From CAVRXQ01 sp963849105 (GTDB taxonomy: Bacteria; Actinomycetota; Acidimicrobiia; Acidimicrobiales; Bog-793): DNA of 64,000 bases. Each line of letters opens with the position of its first letter. Within the stretch, counting starts at the first letter, position 1. The position numbers and the translations under genes are program-made. Positions 26,264 through 35,220 of this stretch are shown here, piece by piece. The DNA lies in contig CAWKGD010000003.1 of assembly GCA_963849105.1 (NCBI GenBank), forward strand, positions 434,001 through 498,000. Direction: 5' to 3'. The notes below the pieces were generated by a model that ran no database searches, was not told where the DNA came from, and worked only from the letters and a program-made list of their open reading frames with translations.

Positions 26264-26656
26264 ATGGCAGAACATCCGAATGTCGAACTGACTCGCCGCG
26301 GTTACGCCGCTTTCGAAAAGGGTGATTTTGCTGCCCTCACGGACGTATTCGCGGACGACATCGTGTGGCACGTATCAGGACCGGGACCACTCGCGGGCAC
26401 GTACCGGAGTCGCGACGAGGTATTCGGTATGTTCGCCCGACTCGCCGAGGAAACGGGCGGGACCTTCAGATTGGAACTTCACGACGTGCTCGCCAACGAC
26501 GAGCATTCGGTGGCGCTGGTCACCGCGTCTGCGACGCGGCAGGGAAAGTCATTCGAAGATCTCGGGACCCATGTCTTCCACGTCAAGGGCGGGAAGATGA
26601 CCGAGTTCTGGCAGACGACGACCAACCCGGAGGCCGCGGTCGAATTTTGGGTCTGA
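26264..26656 (+). CDS. SnoaL-like / NTF2-fold protein
   Basis: 130 aa from ATG 26264; G-rich run upstream may serve as SD. Family pattern: NVELTRRGYAAFEKGDFAALTDVFADDIVWHVSGPGPLAGTYRSRDEVFGMFARL, split here by a cone-shaped NTF2 fold, then HVFHVKGGKMTEFWQ. Such proteins are small enzymes or ligand-binders; no substrate can be assigned. Its start is 81 bp from, and divergent to, the ligD start. Confidence 0.8.
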   Translation: MAEHPNVELTRRGYAAFEKGDFAALTDVFADDIVWHVSGPGPLAGTYRSRDEVFGMFARLAEETGGTFRLELHDVLANDEHSVALVTASATRQGKSFEDLGTHVFHVKGGKMTEFWQTTTNPEAAVEFWV

Positions 26657-26698
26657 CGGCGAAAGCGACGTCGCGCGCCCTTGCCCGGAGCGAAAGCC

Positions 26699-27841
26699 TT
26701 AGATGTTGGGCGCGGAACCAAGCCGCAACCTGTCGACGCGGTCTGGTCGGACGTAGCCGTGTTCGACGAAGTACCGGACCGCCCGTTCGATTGCCTCGGA
26801 CGCGGGGCGCGAGGTGTATCCGAGCTCGGCGCGCGCCCGGGAATCGTCGAAGGCCATCATCGTTGTCGCCATGCGCGCGCCTTCGAGCGGAACGTGTGGC
26901 GTCCGTCGCAGCAACCGGCCTTCGACGAACTCGGAGATCACCGCCGCGCCGAGGGCGACGGCCCGCGGCACTTCGAAGCGGGGCGGCGGGAGTCCGCTGA
27001 TCGTCGCCAGCATGCCGAGCACCGCCCGGAGCGAGAGGTTCTCGCCGCCAACGATGTAGCTGCGACCGACGCCGCCGCGATCTGCAGCGAGGAGATGGCC
27101 GTTCGCGACGTCATCGACGTCGGCGATATTCAGCGTCGTCTCGAACCAGCCGGGTAGGCGACCGTTCAGGAAATCGACGACGATCTGTCCGGTCGGCGTC
27201 GGCCCGCGATCTCCCGGCCCGAGTGGCGTCGTCGGCAGGACGAGGACGACCGGGAGTCCTTGCGCGCAGGCCCGCAGCGCCTCGTGCTCGGCGACATACT
27301 TCGTCTGCTTGTACCTGCCAAAGAGGTGATCGACGCGTGCAAACGCGTCTTCATTCGCCGGTCCGCGCGCCCGCACCTCGTCGAGCCCGAGGACCCCCAC
27401 CGAGCTCGTATAGACGACGAGATCACAGTTCTCAGCACGCGCCGCGTCGAGGACGTGACGAGTGCCCTCGACGTTGATCGCGTAGAAGTCTCTCGTATTC
27501 TTCGCCCAGAACCGGTAAAGGGCGGCGGTGTGGAAGACGACGCGCGCACCCTCGATCGCCGCCGCGACCGCCCGGGTGTCGCGAACGTCGGCTGTTCGGC
27601 GTTCGACCCGCAGGTCGTCGAGATTCGTGGCGTCGGTACCGGGTTCGCAGATCGCGATGACCTCGACCTCCTTCGCGATGAGCGCGCGAACGATCGCCGA
27701 GCCGATAAATCCCGTCGCGCCCGTCACCGCGACGCGCGCACTGGACGAAAGCAGCGTGCGCGACGCTGTGATTTCGCCAGGTCGCTTCTCAGCACCCGGG
27801 GGATATGCTCCGCCTGACCAGGGAGGTTGCCGTGACTCCAT
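26699..27841 (-). CDS. NAD-dependent epimerase/dehydratase (extended SDR)
   Basis: Extended short-chain dehydrogenase similar to dihydroflavonol reductase/HpnA-like enzymes. Rossmann VAVTGATGFIGSAIVRALI, TAALYRFWAKN, catalytic YKQTK, and VLPTTPLGPGDRGPTPTG. The conserved fold starts only after about 27754. Between the ATG at 27841 and that point there is no canonical start, and 27841 overlaps the divergent aldehyde dehydrogenase gene; a CTG at 27754 would give a typical 351-aa protein. The substrate is unknown. C-terminal residues PASEAIERAVRYFVEHGYV are typical of the family. Confidence 0.82.
   Translation of the reverse strand: MESRQPPWSGGAYPPGAEKRPGEITASRTLLSSSARVAVTGATGFIGSAIVRALIAKEVEVIAICEPGTDATNLDDLRVERRTADVRDTRAVAAAIEGARVVFHTAALYRFWAKNTRDFYAINVEGTRHVLDAARAENCDLVVYTSSVGVLGLDEVRARGPANEDAFARVDHLFGRYKQTKYVAEHEALRACAQGLPVVLVLPTTPLGPGDRGPTPTGQIVVDFLNGRLPGWFETTLNIADVDDVANGHLLAADRGGVGRSYIVGGENLSLRAVLGMLATISGLPPPRFEVPRAVALGAAVISEFVEGRLLRRTPHVPLEGARMATTMMAFDDSRARAELGYTSRPASEAIERAVRYFVEHGYVRPDRVDRLRLGSAPNI
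27804..27809 (+). promoter_or_regulatory. Candidate -10 box (TATGCT) of aldehyde dehydrogenase gene
   Basis: TATGCT lies 22 nt upstream of the GTG start, with GGGAGG (27821-27826) between as ribosome-binding site. The -35 is unclear. Confidence 0.35.
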
Positions 27842-29286
27842 CTCAGACATCATCCAAGATCGTCGAGCTCGAGAACTTCGTCGGCGGCAAAAAGGTGCCT
27901 GCGAAGTCTGGTGAGACCACCGACATCATCAACCCGTCGACGGGCGAGGTCTACGCCCGCGCACCGCTTTCTGGACAGGGGGACATCGACGCGGCATTCG
28001 AGGCGGCCGCGGATGCGTTCCCGGGATGGCGCGATGCGACGCCGTCGGAGCGCAGCCTCGCGCTCTTGCGCATCGCTGACGCGATGGCGAGCCACGCCGA
28101 GGAGCTCGTGCGGGTCGAGTCGGAGAACACCGGCAAGCCGATCGGGCTGACGCTGTCCGAGGAGGTCCCGCCGATGGTCGACCAGATCCGCTTCTTCGCC
28201 GCCGCGGCGCGCACCCCGGAGGGTCGCTCGGCGGGGGAGTACATGGCGAACCACACGTCCTACATCCGGCGAGAGCCCGTCGGGGTGTGCGCGGCGGTGA
28301 CTCCCTGGAACTACCCGTCGATGATGGCCGTCTGGAAGTTCGCCCCCGCGTTGGCGGCAGGCAACACGATGGTGCTGAAGCCTTCCGACACCACGCCGGC
28401 GTCGACGCTCTTCCTCGCCGAGCTGATGGCCGAGCACCTGCCACCAGGTGTGTTCAACGTCGTCTGCGGTGACCGCGACACGGGGCGATTGCTCGTCGCC
28501 CACCCGACGCCACAGATGGTCTCCATCACCGGCTCGGTACGGGCAGGCAAGGAAGTCGCAGCCGTTGCGGCCGACGGTTTGAAACGCGTCCACCTCGAAC
28601 TCGGAGGCAAGGCGCCGGTCGTTATTTTCGACGACGCCGACATCGAAGCAGCGGCTTCGGGCGTACAGATCGGCGGGTACTTCAACGCCGGGCAGGACTG
28701 CACCGCCGCGACGCGGGTGCTCACCGGGGGGCGCATCCACGACGAATTCGTCGCGGCGCTCGTCGAGAAGGCGAAAGAGACAAGGACCGCCGGACCCGAC
28801 GACGAGGAGGCTTTCTACGGCCCGTTGAACAACGCCAATCAGCTTGCCCGCGTCTCGGGCTTTTTCGAGCATGTGCCCTCCCATGCCGAGGTGAAGATCG
28901 GCGGCACTCGGCAGGGAGACCACGGCTACTTCTTCGCGCCGACCGTCGTCGACAATCTGCGCCAAGACGACGAGATGATCCAGAGTGAGATCTTCGGGCC
29001 GGTCGTCACGGTTCAGCCCTTCAGCGACGAACAAGAGGCCATCGCCTGGGCGAACGGCGTCGAGTACGGCCTTGCGTCGAGCGTCTGGACGAAAGATCAC
29101 GGCCGCGCGATGCGGATGACGAAGGCGCTCGACTTCGGTGCCGTCTGGGTGAATACCCATATCCCGATCGTCGCCGAGATGCCGCACGGCGGCTTCAAGC
29201 ACTCCGGATACGGCAAGGATCTTTCGGTTTACGGCTTCGAGGACTACACGCGCATCAAGCACGTTATGCATTTCATGGGCGAGTGA
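27832..29286 (+). CDS. Aldehyde dehydrogenase, gamma-aminobutyraldehyde type
   Basis: NAD(P)-dependent oxidation of an amino-aldehyde, most likely 4-aminobutyraldehyde to GABA. 484 aa from GTG 27832 (GGGAGG 5 nt upstream). Features: TPWNYPSMMAVWKFAPALAAGNTMVLKPS (cofactor site, given here in part), general base in LELGGKAP (Glu256), nucleophile in GQDCTA (Cys290), EIFGPVV. The GQDCTA form and context beside an aminotransferase for GABA and an amino-acid/amine permease support the putrescine/GABA pathway. Substrate remains inference. Confidence 0.9.
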   Translation: MTPSQTSSKIVELENFVGGKKVPAKSGETTDIINPSTGEVYARAPLSGQGDIDAAFEAAADAFPGWRDATPSERSLALLRIADAMASHAEELVRVESENTGKPIGLTLSEEVPPMVDQIRFFAAAARTPEGRSAGEYMANHTSYIRREPVGVCAAVTPWNYPSMMAVWKFAPALAAGNTMVLKPSDTTPASTLFLAELMAEHLPPGVFNVVCGDRDTGRLLVAHPTPQMVSITGSVRAGKEVAAVAADGLKRVHLELGGKAPVVIFDDADIEAAASGVQIGGYFNAGQDCTAATRVLTGGRIHDEFVAALVEKAKETRTAGPDDEEAFYGPLNNANQLARVSGFFEHVPSHAEVKIGGTRQGDHGYFFAPTVVDNLRQDDEMIQSEIFGPVVTVQPFSDEQEAIAWANGVEYGLASSVWTKDHGRAMRMTKALDFGAVWVNTHIPIVAEMPHGGFKHSGYGKDLSVYGFEDYTRIKHVMHFMGE

Positions 29287-29332
29287 TCGCCCGGCGCCCG
29301 GGCGTTCCGCCGGGGCGCCGGTTTCGCGGTCC

Positions 29333-30960
29333 CTATTCGTCGGCGCCCTGGAGAATCGCGCTCGCCGCGGCGCGCTCATTTTTCTCCGCCGAGCGAATCC
29401 GCTTTTGCGGCTGCGAGAGGACGTAGTAGATCCCGCCGATGATCACGATAATCAGGATGACGACGAAGGTGATCCAGTCGTAGTTGAAGAGCTCCGCCCG
29501 CCCACTCGTCAACCCGCTCGGGTAGACGACGTTGACGAGCATCGCCGCTCCATAGATCACGCCAAGGATCGTCACCGGGTATCCCCACTTGCCCAACCGG
29601 AACGAACCCCGCGGCTCCCAGCCGCGCAGCCGTGCGATCAGCGAGCCAACCGTGATCATCAGGAACGAGAGGTAGATCCCCGAGACGCCGAAGGAGACGA
29701 GCGCGAAGAGCGCGTTGACGCCCTTCGGGTAGGTGAACCACAAGATGTGGATCGGCTTCGACGGGTTGACGTGGACGAGCAGCGTGAACAGTGCCGCGAT
29801 GACCGCTCCGAGGAGGATCGCCGCCACCGGTGTTTCACGCTTGTGGGAGACCTTCCGGATCACTCCGGCGCCGGGGATCGCGCGGTCCCGCGCGTAGGAG
29901 AACGCGAGTCGCGCCCCGCGCCTTGGACCGCAGTTCCACAGCTGAAGAAGGCGAAGCAGATGAGGACGAGGATGAAGTCGGTGAGGCCGCTGTTGTTGAT
30001 CGTCGTCGTGAGGATGTAGGGGACTCCGCCCGTCACCGAGGCAAGGAATCCTTTGTGGCCCTTCGGAATCGCGAGATCAAGCGCCGCCACGAGGATGAAG
30101 CTTGCGATCCCACCGAAGACCAACGAGGTCACGATCGCCCTTGGCACCTTGCGGGACGCACCGACGACCTCCTCGGCGACGTCTCCGGCGGATTCGAACC
30201 CGTAGAAGATGTAGACGTGGGCGAGGATCGCAACGAGCGCCGCGCCCAACCACCAATCGTTGCCGAAGTTCACCCCGTACGGGTTCGTCGCAACGTGCTG
30301 GGTCCCCTGCGTCGTGAACAGGTAGCCGAGGCCGTGGTGGAAACCTTTGATTCCCAAGAGGATGGCGATTCCGAAGGTTCCGAGCACCTCGACCCACACG
30401 CCGATGACGGAAATCCGTCCGAGCAACTTCACTCCGAAGACGTTGAAGATGGTTTGGATGCCGATGAGGATCAAGGTGACGACGAGGATCGTGTTCGGAG
30501 AAGCGCCGTTGAAATGTGTGCCAAACCAGTTGTTGAGGATCGACGTCACATACGGAGCGATCCCGGTATCGACCGAGGCGATCGTGATCAACAACGCCCA
30601 GCCGTAGATCCACCCGACCCACCAGCCATATCCCTCGCCCATGAGGCGTTTGCCCCACTGGAAGAGTGCGCCGGCAATCGGGTAGCTGCTTCCGAGTTCC
30701 GCCATTACGAGGGCGACGAAGAGTTGGCCGACGACGACGATCGGCATCAGCCACAGGTATCGAGGTCCTGCCGAGCCGATACCGAGCACAAAGAGCGAGA
30801 AGATGCCGACCATCGGCGAGAGGTAACAGAAGGCGACACCGAAATTCTGGAAAAACGACAGAACACGATTCAGCTCGGGCTTGTAACCGAGTTGCTCGAG
30901 CAGTTGGTCGTCCGCGGCGACTTCGGACCTCGTGGCTGCCCGCTCAGCGGTATGGGCCAT
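29333..30960 (-). pseudogene. APC-family amino acid/amine permease, interrupted by a frameshift
   Basis: Twelve-TM cationic amino acid/GABA permease. The upstream frame (30960 to about 29917) covers LNRVLSFFQNFGVAFCYLSP to FFSCGTAVQGAG; the downstream frame (to 29333) resumes at IRKVSHKRETPVAAI. The expected joint ARLAFSYARDRAIPGAG is spread over two frames. Adding one C to CCCC at 29914-29917 (plus strand) restores a 540-aa protein of normal length. Either a real null mutation or a one-base sequencing gap. Start ATG 30960 with a GGGGGG run upstream. Sits between the aldehyde dehydrogenase and gabT genes. Confidence 0.88.
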
Positions 30961-31008
30961 CATCTTCCCCCCGGTTCGATGCTGGTGAAACCTGCTTAGT
31001 CGGTGCGA

Positions 31009-31034
31009 GATTGTCGCGCGCAAGCGCAACAATC
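31009..31034. promoter_or_regulatory. Imperfect palindrome, candidate operator
   Basis: GATTGTCGCGC (31009-31019) and GCGCAACAATC (31024-31034) form 11-bp arms with one mismatch around GCAA, in the 237-bp divergent region between the permease and gabT. Size and place fit a dimeric regulator controlling both genes. Confidence 0.5.
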
Positions 31035-31106
31035 GCCAGGATCTCGTCCCACCCGTCGGAGGATCAAAACAATGCGCGGAGCAGGCACTCAGTAGTGTCA
31101 ATTGGG

Positions 31107-31123
31107 TTCCGGACGAGCCGGAA
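31107..31123. promoter_or_regulatory. Second palindrome TTCCGG-N5-CCGGAA
   Basis: Perfect 6-bp arms (31107-31112, 31118-31123) 75 bp upstream of gabT in the same divergent region. Could be a separate operator or a leader hairpin. Confidence 0.4.
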
Positions 31124-31197
31124 ACGACGGATTGGACCTGGTAGGTGCCCGATTCGTCCGACCGGCCACTCAATTCGCGCAGCGGAAAGGAAGCGTG

Positions 31198-32526
31198 ATG
31201 GCGACGATCCCAGGACCGAAGTCGGAGGACCTCGCCAAGCGGCGCGCGCAGGCCGTCGCGACCGGCGTCTCATCGTCGCTTCCGTTCTACGCGGCGCGGG
31301 GACACGGTGCGACCCTCTTCGACGTCGACGGCAACGAGTTCATCGACCTCGGATCGGGGATCGCCGTCACCGGTGTCGGCCATCGCGACCCGCGTCTTGT
31401 GAGGAACGTCTCCGAGCAGGTCGAGCGGTTCACCCACACGTGTTTCATGGTCGCCCCCTACGAGGGGTACGTCGCGGTCTGCGAGGAGTTGAACGCGCTG
31501 ACTCCCGGCGACCACGACAAGCGTTCGGCGCTGTTCAACTCCGGTGCGGAGGCGGTCGAGAACGCGGTGAAGATCGCGCGCTACGCGACCGGCCGTCAAG
31601 CGGTCGTTGTCTTCGACCACGCGTACCACGGGCGCACGAACCTCACGATGGCGCTCACCGCGAAGGTGATGCCGTACAAGGACGGCTTCGGACCGTTCGC
31701 GCCCGAGACGTACCGCGTGCCGATGTCGTATCCGTTCCGCGACCCGGAGAAGATGACCGGCGAGGAAGCGGCGTGGCGGGCGATCGACGAGATCGAAACC
31801 CAAGTCGGCGCGTCGCACGTCGCGGCGGTCCTCGTCGAGCCGATCCAAGGAGAAGGTGGCTTTATCGTGCCTGCCGAGGGCTTCCTGCCGATGCTCGCCG
31901 AGTGGTGCGCGCAGTCGGGGGCGCTGTTCATCGCCGACGAGATCCAGTCCGGTTTCGGTCGCACGGGTCGGTGGTTCGCGACCGAGCACGAGGGCGTCGT
32001 TCCCGACCTCGTCACGACGGCGAAAGGGCTCGCCGGTGGGATGCCGCTCGCCGGGGTGACCGGGCGGGCCGAGGTGATGAACACCGTCCATTCCGGCGGG
32101 CTCGGTGGTACCTACGGCGGCAACCCCGTTTCGTGCGCGGCGGCGCTCGGCGCGATCGAGGCGATGCGTGAGGGCGACCTTGTCAACAAGGCCGCGCATA
32201 TCGGCGACGTCTTGTTCGACCGACTTTCGCAGCTGCGCGCGCTTCATCCCGAGATCGGCGACGTGCGCGGACGCGGCGCGATGTTCGCGATCGAGCTCGT
32301 ACGGCCCGGCACCTTGGAACCCGACGCCGACTTGGCAAAGAAGGTTGCGTCGACCTGTCACGCGAACGGGGTCGTCGTCTTGACCTGCGGCACCTGGGGG
32401 AACGTCATTCGCTTGCTGCCGCCGTTCGTCATCTCCGTCGAGATGCTCGGCCGCGGACTCGACGTACTCGCAAACGCCGTCCACGACGTCATCGGATCGC
32501 GCGAAGTGGAATCACTCGGTTCGTAG
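31198..32526 (+). CDS. gabT: 4-aminobutyrate aminotransferase (class III)
   Basis: PLP enzyme converting GABA and 2-oxoglutarate to succinic semialdehyde and glutamate. 442 aa, ATG 31198 after AAAGGA. Family features: FIDLGSGIAVTGVGHRDPRL, FNSGAEAVENAVKIAR, FDHAYHGRTNLTMALT, VEPIQGEGGFIVPAEGFL, IADEIQSGFGRTG, and the PLP lysine in TTAKGLAGGMPLAGV. GGTYGGNPVSCAAAL is typical of GabT. With the aldehyde dehydrogenase and permease it would allow uptake and use of putrescine or GABA. Its end overlaps the convergent permease gene by 15 nt. Confidence 0.92.
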   Translation: MATIPGPKSEDLAKRRAQAVATGVSSSLPFYAARGHGATLFDVDGNEFIDLGSGIAVTGVGHRDPRLVRNVSEQVERFTHTCFMVAPYEGYVAVCEELNALTPGDHDKRSALFNSGAEAVENAVKIARYATGRQAVVVFDHAYHGRTNLTMALTAKVMPYKDGFGPFAPETYRVPMSYPFRDPEKMTGEEAAWRAIDEIETQVGASHVAAVLVEPIQGEGGFIVPAEGFLPMLAEWCAQSGALFIADEIQSGFGRTGRWFATEHEGVVPDLVTTAKGLAGGMPLAGVTGRAEVMNTVHSGGLGGTYGGNPVSCAAALGAIEAMREGDLVNKAAHIGDVLFDRLSQLRALHPEIGDVRGRGAMFAIELVRPGTLEPDADLAKKVASTCHANGVVVLTCGTWGNVIRLLPPFVISVEMLGRGLDVLANAVHDVIGSREVESLGS

Positions 32527-35019
32527 CAACAGCGCCGTCGGGGTGCGTGCCGCCATGCGCCCTGGGATGGCGGCGACGATGTTCGCGAGGATCAGCGCTC
32601 CGATGCCGATGAGGATGATCGTTGTCACCGGCACTGTCGGCGCTGGCACGGCGTAGATCTCGTGGGCGAACGTGTCCCACAAAAGGCGCCCGAGGACGAT
32701 GCCGACGGGGATGCCGACGACGAGCCCGAGAAGGGCGGCGACGCTCGACTGCGAGGCGACGACGAGGACCAATTGACGCCGCGAGAAGCCGAGTGTCTTC
32801 AGCAGAGCGAGATCGTGACGGCGCCGTCGGACCGAAGCAACCAAGGTGAGGCCTAAGGCAACCAACGCGCCGATGGAAAGCCCGGCGCCGAGGATCGCCG
32901 GGGTTGTCCCCATTGAGTGGTAATTGACGATCTCGGCCGGGCGCAGAACCGAGACCACCCCCCCTGCCGGTGACCCGGCGCCGCGTATCGCATTCACCTT
33001 TGTGTTGATCTCCTCGAGCGAGCGGAGGGCCGCGGAGGGATTCGCTCCCGCTCGAATGCGAACGAGGATCGCGTTCGGGCCTGGGATCGCGCTGTCTTGG
33101 GTATTGAGCAGCGAAGGCGGAAAGTCGCCCGTGGCGACCAACGCTCCGGTACCCATCTCGAGGCCGTTGGCGATCGTGGGCATTGTTGCGGTGCCAACGA
33201 TGAGCAAACGCCGAGGTTTCGTGCGCCCATTGCCGAACGTGACGGTGTCACCCACCTTCTTATGGAGTGCCCGCAAGGTGGTACCACCAAGGACGATCTG
33301 ATCGGTCGCCTGGAGGTGGTGTCCCGAGAGCAAGGGGGGAGCCACTTGAGCCCCTGGGGCTTCGGCCAGCATTTTTACCTCCTGGCCATCGAGTGTTCCC
33401 CCGACAAAGTTGACACCGGACCACGCCGCGACCTCGCGGTCCGCGTTGAGCAGCGTGGCGATCTGGTTGCGCGGAAGATCCTCCTCGCCAGCGAAACCCG
33501 ACAACATCGCGTAGTTCCAGTTCCATCCGTACAGCGGCGGATGCGACAACAGATTGTCGAGGCTCGCGCCGAAAGTGACCGTTGTGGTCAGAGCCACGAT
33601 CGCGAGCACCGCTCCCAAGATGGCCGTACGTAAAGGTGCCGAACGTCTGCTTCCCCCCGATTCCAGCGCGAAGCGAAGACCGGTCATGACGGCTACCGGG
33701 AGTCGTGCCGCGGCGCGCGCGACTCCTCCTTGCGCGTGCGAGACATCCGGAAACGTCAATGCCAATCGACTCAGCTGCCGTCTCGCGAGGATCACGGCGA
33801 GCGAACCGAGGATGATGACGAGCGCGAGAAAACCGAACCCGAGGACCGTCCAGTCGAAGTCAACCCCTGGATACGGGTAGACCGGCCGAACGGGTCCCAG
33901 TGGCGTGAGTGGCGAGAGACCGACCGCGACCGCGAACGCGAGCATTGCTCCGACAACGACCGCGCCGAAAAGGCCGCTCAGCCCGTCGGCGAGCAAGACC
34001 GCCCGATTGGCCCCCAACGCTCGCAGGATCTCGGTCTCTTCGTCTTGTCCCTGGAGAATCCGGCCAATCAGCAGACCAACGATCAACAAGGCCGCCAGCC
34101 CGGCGATGCCGCCGAAAGCCCCGAGCGCGATCGCCTCAGGCTTGATCGCCCGTTGCGCATCGGCCACCTCCGACGGGACACCCTGGCTGCCGCCGATGGA
34201 AAGCGCCGCGATCGGGCTTATCCGGGAGGCCTCGGCGCGCACTCGTGCCGCGTTGGCCTTGCCCCCTGTGATCTGCAGGGCGGCGCCGGAGACGTAGGCG
34301 CAACAAGGTGCCAGTTCGCGCGTCAGTGCCGGCGAAAAGATGATGGCTCCTGATTGGAGGGCGGAAATGTCACTTTCGACGACCGTTTCGCTCGAGACCA
34401 CCTCGCCGACGAGTTCGATTCTTACGATCAGGTGGGGCGGCCCGTTATAGGTCGATGAGTTTGCCTCGGCGTCCGTGTAAAAGGGAATGTGGATGACCGA
34501 ACCGACGCGCAAACCCAACTCCTGTGCCGCCTCAGTGTTCATCACGGCTTCATCTGGCCGGTTCGGATTCGCGAAGCGGCCCTTGATCAGCGTGACGCGG
34601 TCCAGCGCGGTAAACGCGCCATCGAGGCCGCCTTCGATCACGGGCGGGGTTTCTCCAGGTCTGAGGTGATAGTGAACCCCCGTGACCGCGCTGAGGTTGA
34701 TATTGCCGTCGAAGATGACCTCGGTCGCCGCGCGTTTGACGAAGCGCAGATCGGCGATCGCTTTGTTGAAGCGCGGGACGTAGCCGGTGGTTTGGCCGAG
34801 TGCTGGGTCGTCGAACCCGGTGAGCACCATCGCGGTGATCGGGTTAGTGCTCGCGAGGTATACGGGGAAGGACGACTCAGTTCGTCGCGCGCCCGCGACG
34901 GCGCCCATCGACAAGCCGCCGATCGCGCCGATCAGCAGGATCACGCTCAGGTAGCCACCAAGTCGACGGCCGAGAGTTGTCCGAAAGCGGTACCAGGCGA
35001 CCCCGACGACCTGGCTCAC
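32512..35019 (-). CDS. FtsX/MacB-like ABC transporter permease
   Basis: 835 aa from GTG 35019 (GGAGG upstream). An N-terminal TM (GGYLSVILLIGAIGGLSMGAVAG) is followed by a large extracytoplasmic domain. Two FtsX-like blocks follow, each with three or so TMs (ALGAFGGIAGLAALLIVGLL..., and ILGAGLSIGALVALGLTLVA... near the C-terminus). The cytoplasmic loops hold the ATPase-coupling patterns EILRALGANRAVLL and LALLKTLGFSRRQLVLV. Probably lipid, lipoprotein or peptide export or membrane stress. No ATPase gene adjoins it on this strand; the ATPase at 36528 pairs with another permease. Confidence 0.85.
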   Translation of the reverse strand: MSQVVGVAWYRFRTTLGRRLGGYLSVILLIGAIGGLSMGAVAGARRTESSFPVYLASTNPITAMVLTGFDDPALGQTTGYVPRFNKAIADLRFVKRAATEVIFDGNINLSAVTGVHYHLRPGETPPVIEGGLDGAFTALDRVTLIKGRFANPNRPDEAVMNTEAAQELGLRVGSVIHIPFYTDAEANSSTYNGPPHLIVRIELVGEVVSSETVVESDISALQSGAIIFSPALTRELAPCCAYVSGAALQITGGKANAARVRAEASRISPIAALSIGGSQGVPSEVADAQRAIKPEAIALGAFGGIAGLAALLIVGLLIGRILQGQDEETEILRALGANRAVLLADGLSGLFGAVVVGAMLAFAVAVGLSPLTPLGPVRPVYPYPGVDFDWTVLGFGFLALVIILGSLAVILARRQLSRLALTFPDVSHAQGGVARAAARLPVAVMTGLRFALESGGSRRSAPLRTAILGAVLAIVALTTTVTFGASLDNLLSHPPLYGWNWNYAMLSGFAGEEDLPRNQIATLLNADREVAAWSGVNFVGGTLDGQEVKMLAEAPGAQVAPPLLSGHHLQATDQIVLGGTTLRALHKKVGDTVTFGNGRTKPRRLLIVGTATMPTIANGLEMGTGALVATGDFPPSLLNTQDSAIPGPNAILVRIRAGANPSAALRSLEEINTKVNAIRGAGSPAGGVVSVLRPAEIVNYHSMGTTPAILGAGLSIGALVALGLTLVASVRRRRHDLALLKTLGFSRRQLVLVVASQSSVAALLGLVVGIPVGIVLGRLLWDTFAHEIYAVPAPTVPVTTIILIGIGALILANIVAAIPGRMAARTPTALLLRTE

Positions 35020-35220
35020 AACGCTGAGGACCTCCGATGACGCGTCGACGTGCGTGCGGTTCGCGCATTCTCGGTTCCGTCGAGCGGCGTGTCGAGGTGG
35101 GTGGCCACGCTCGCTCGGCCGTACCACCACCACTTTCCGCGGCACAACAGGCGACCGCTTCGATCGAAGGTCTGAAGGTGTCCGCTCGAGAAGCGAATTG
35201 GGTTCCTTGCGGGACGGCGC

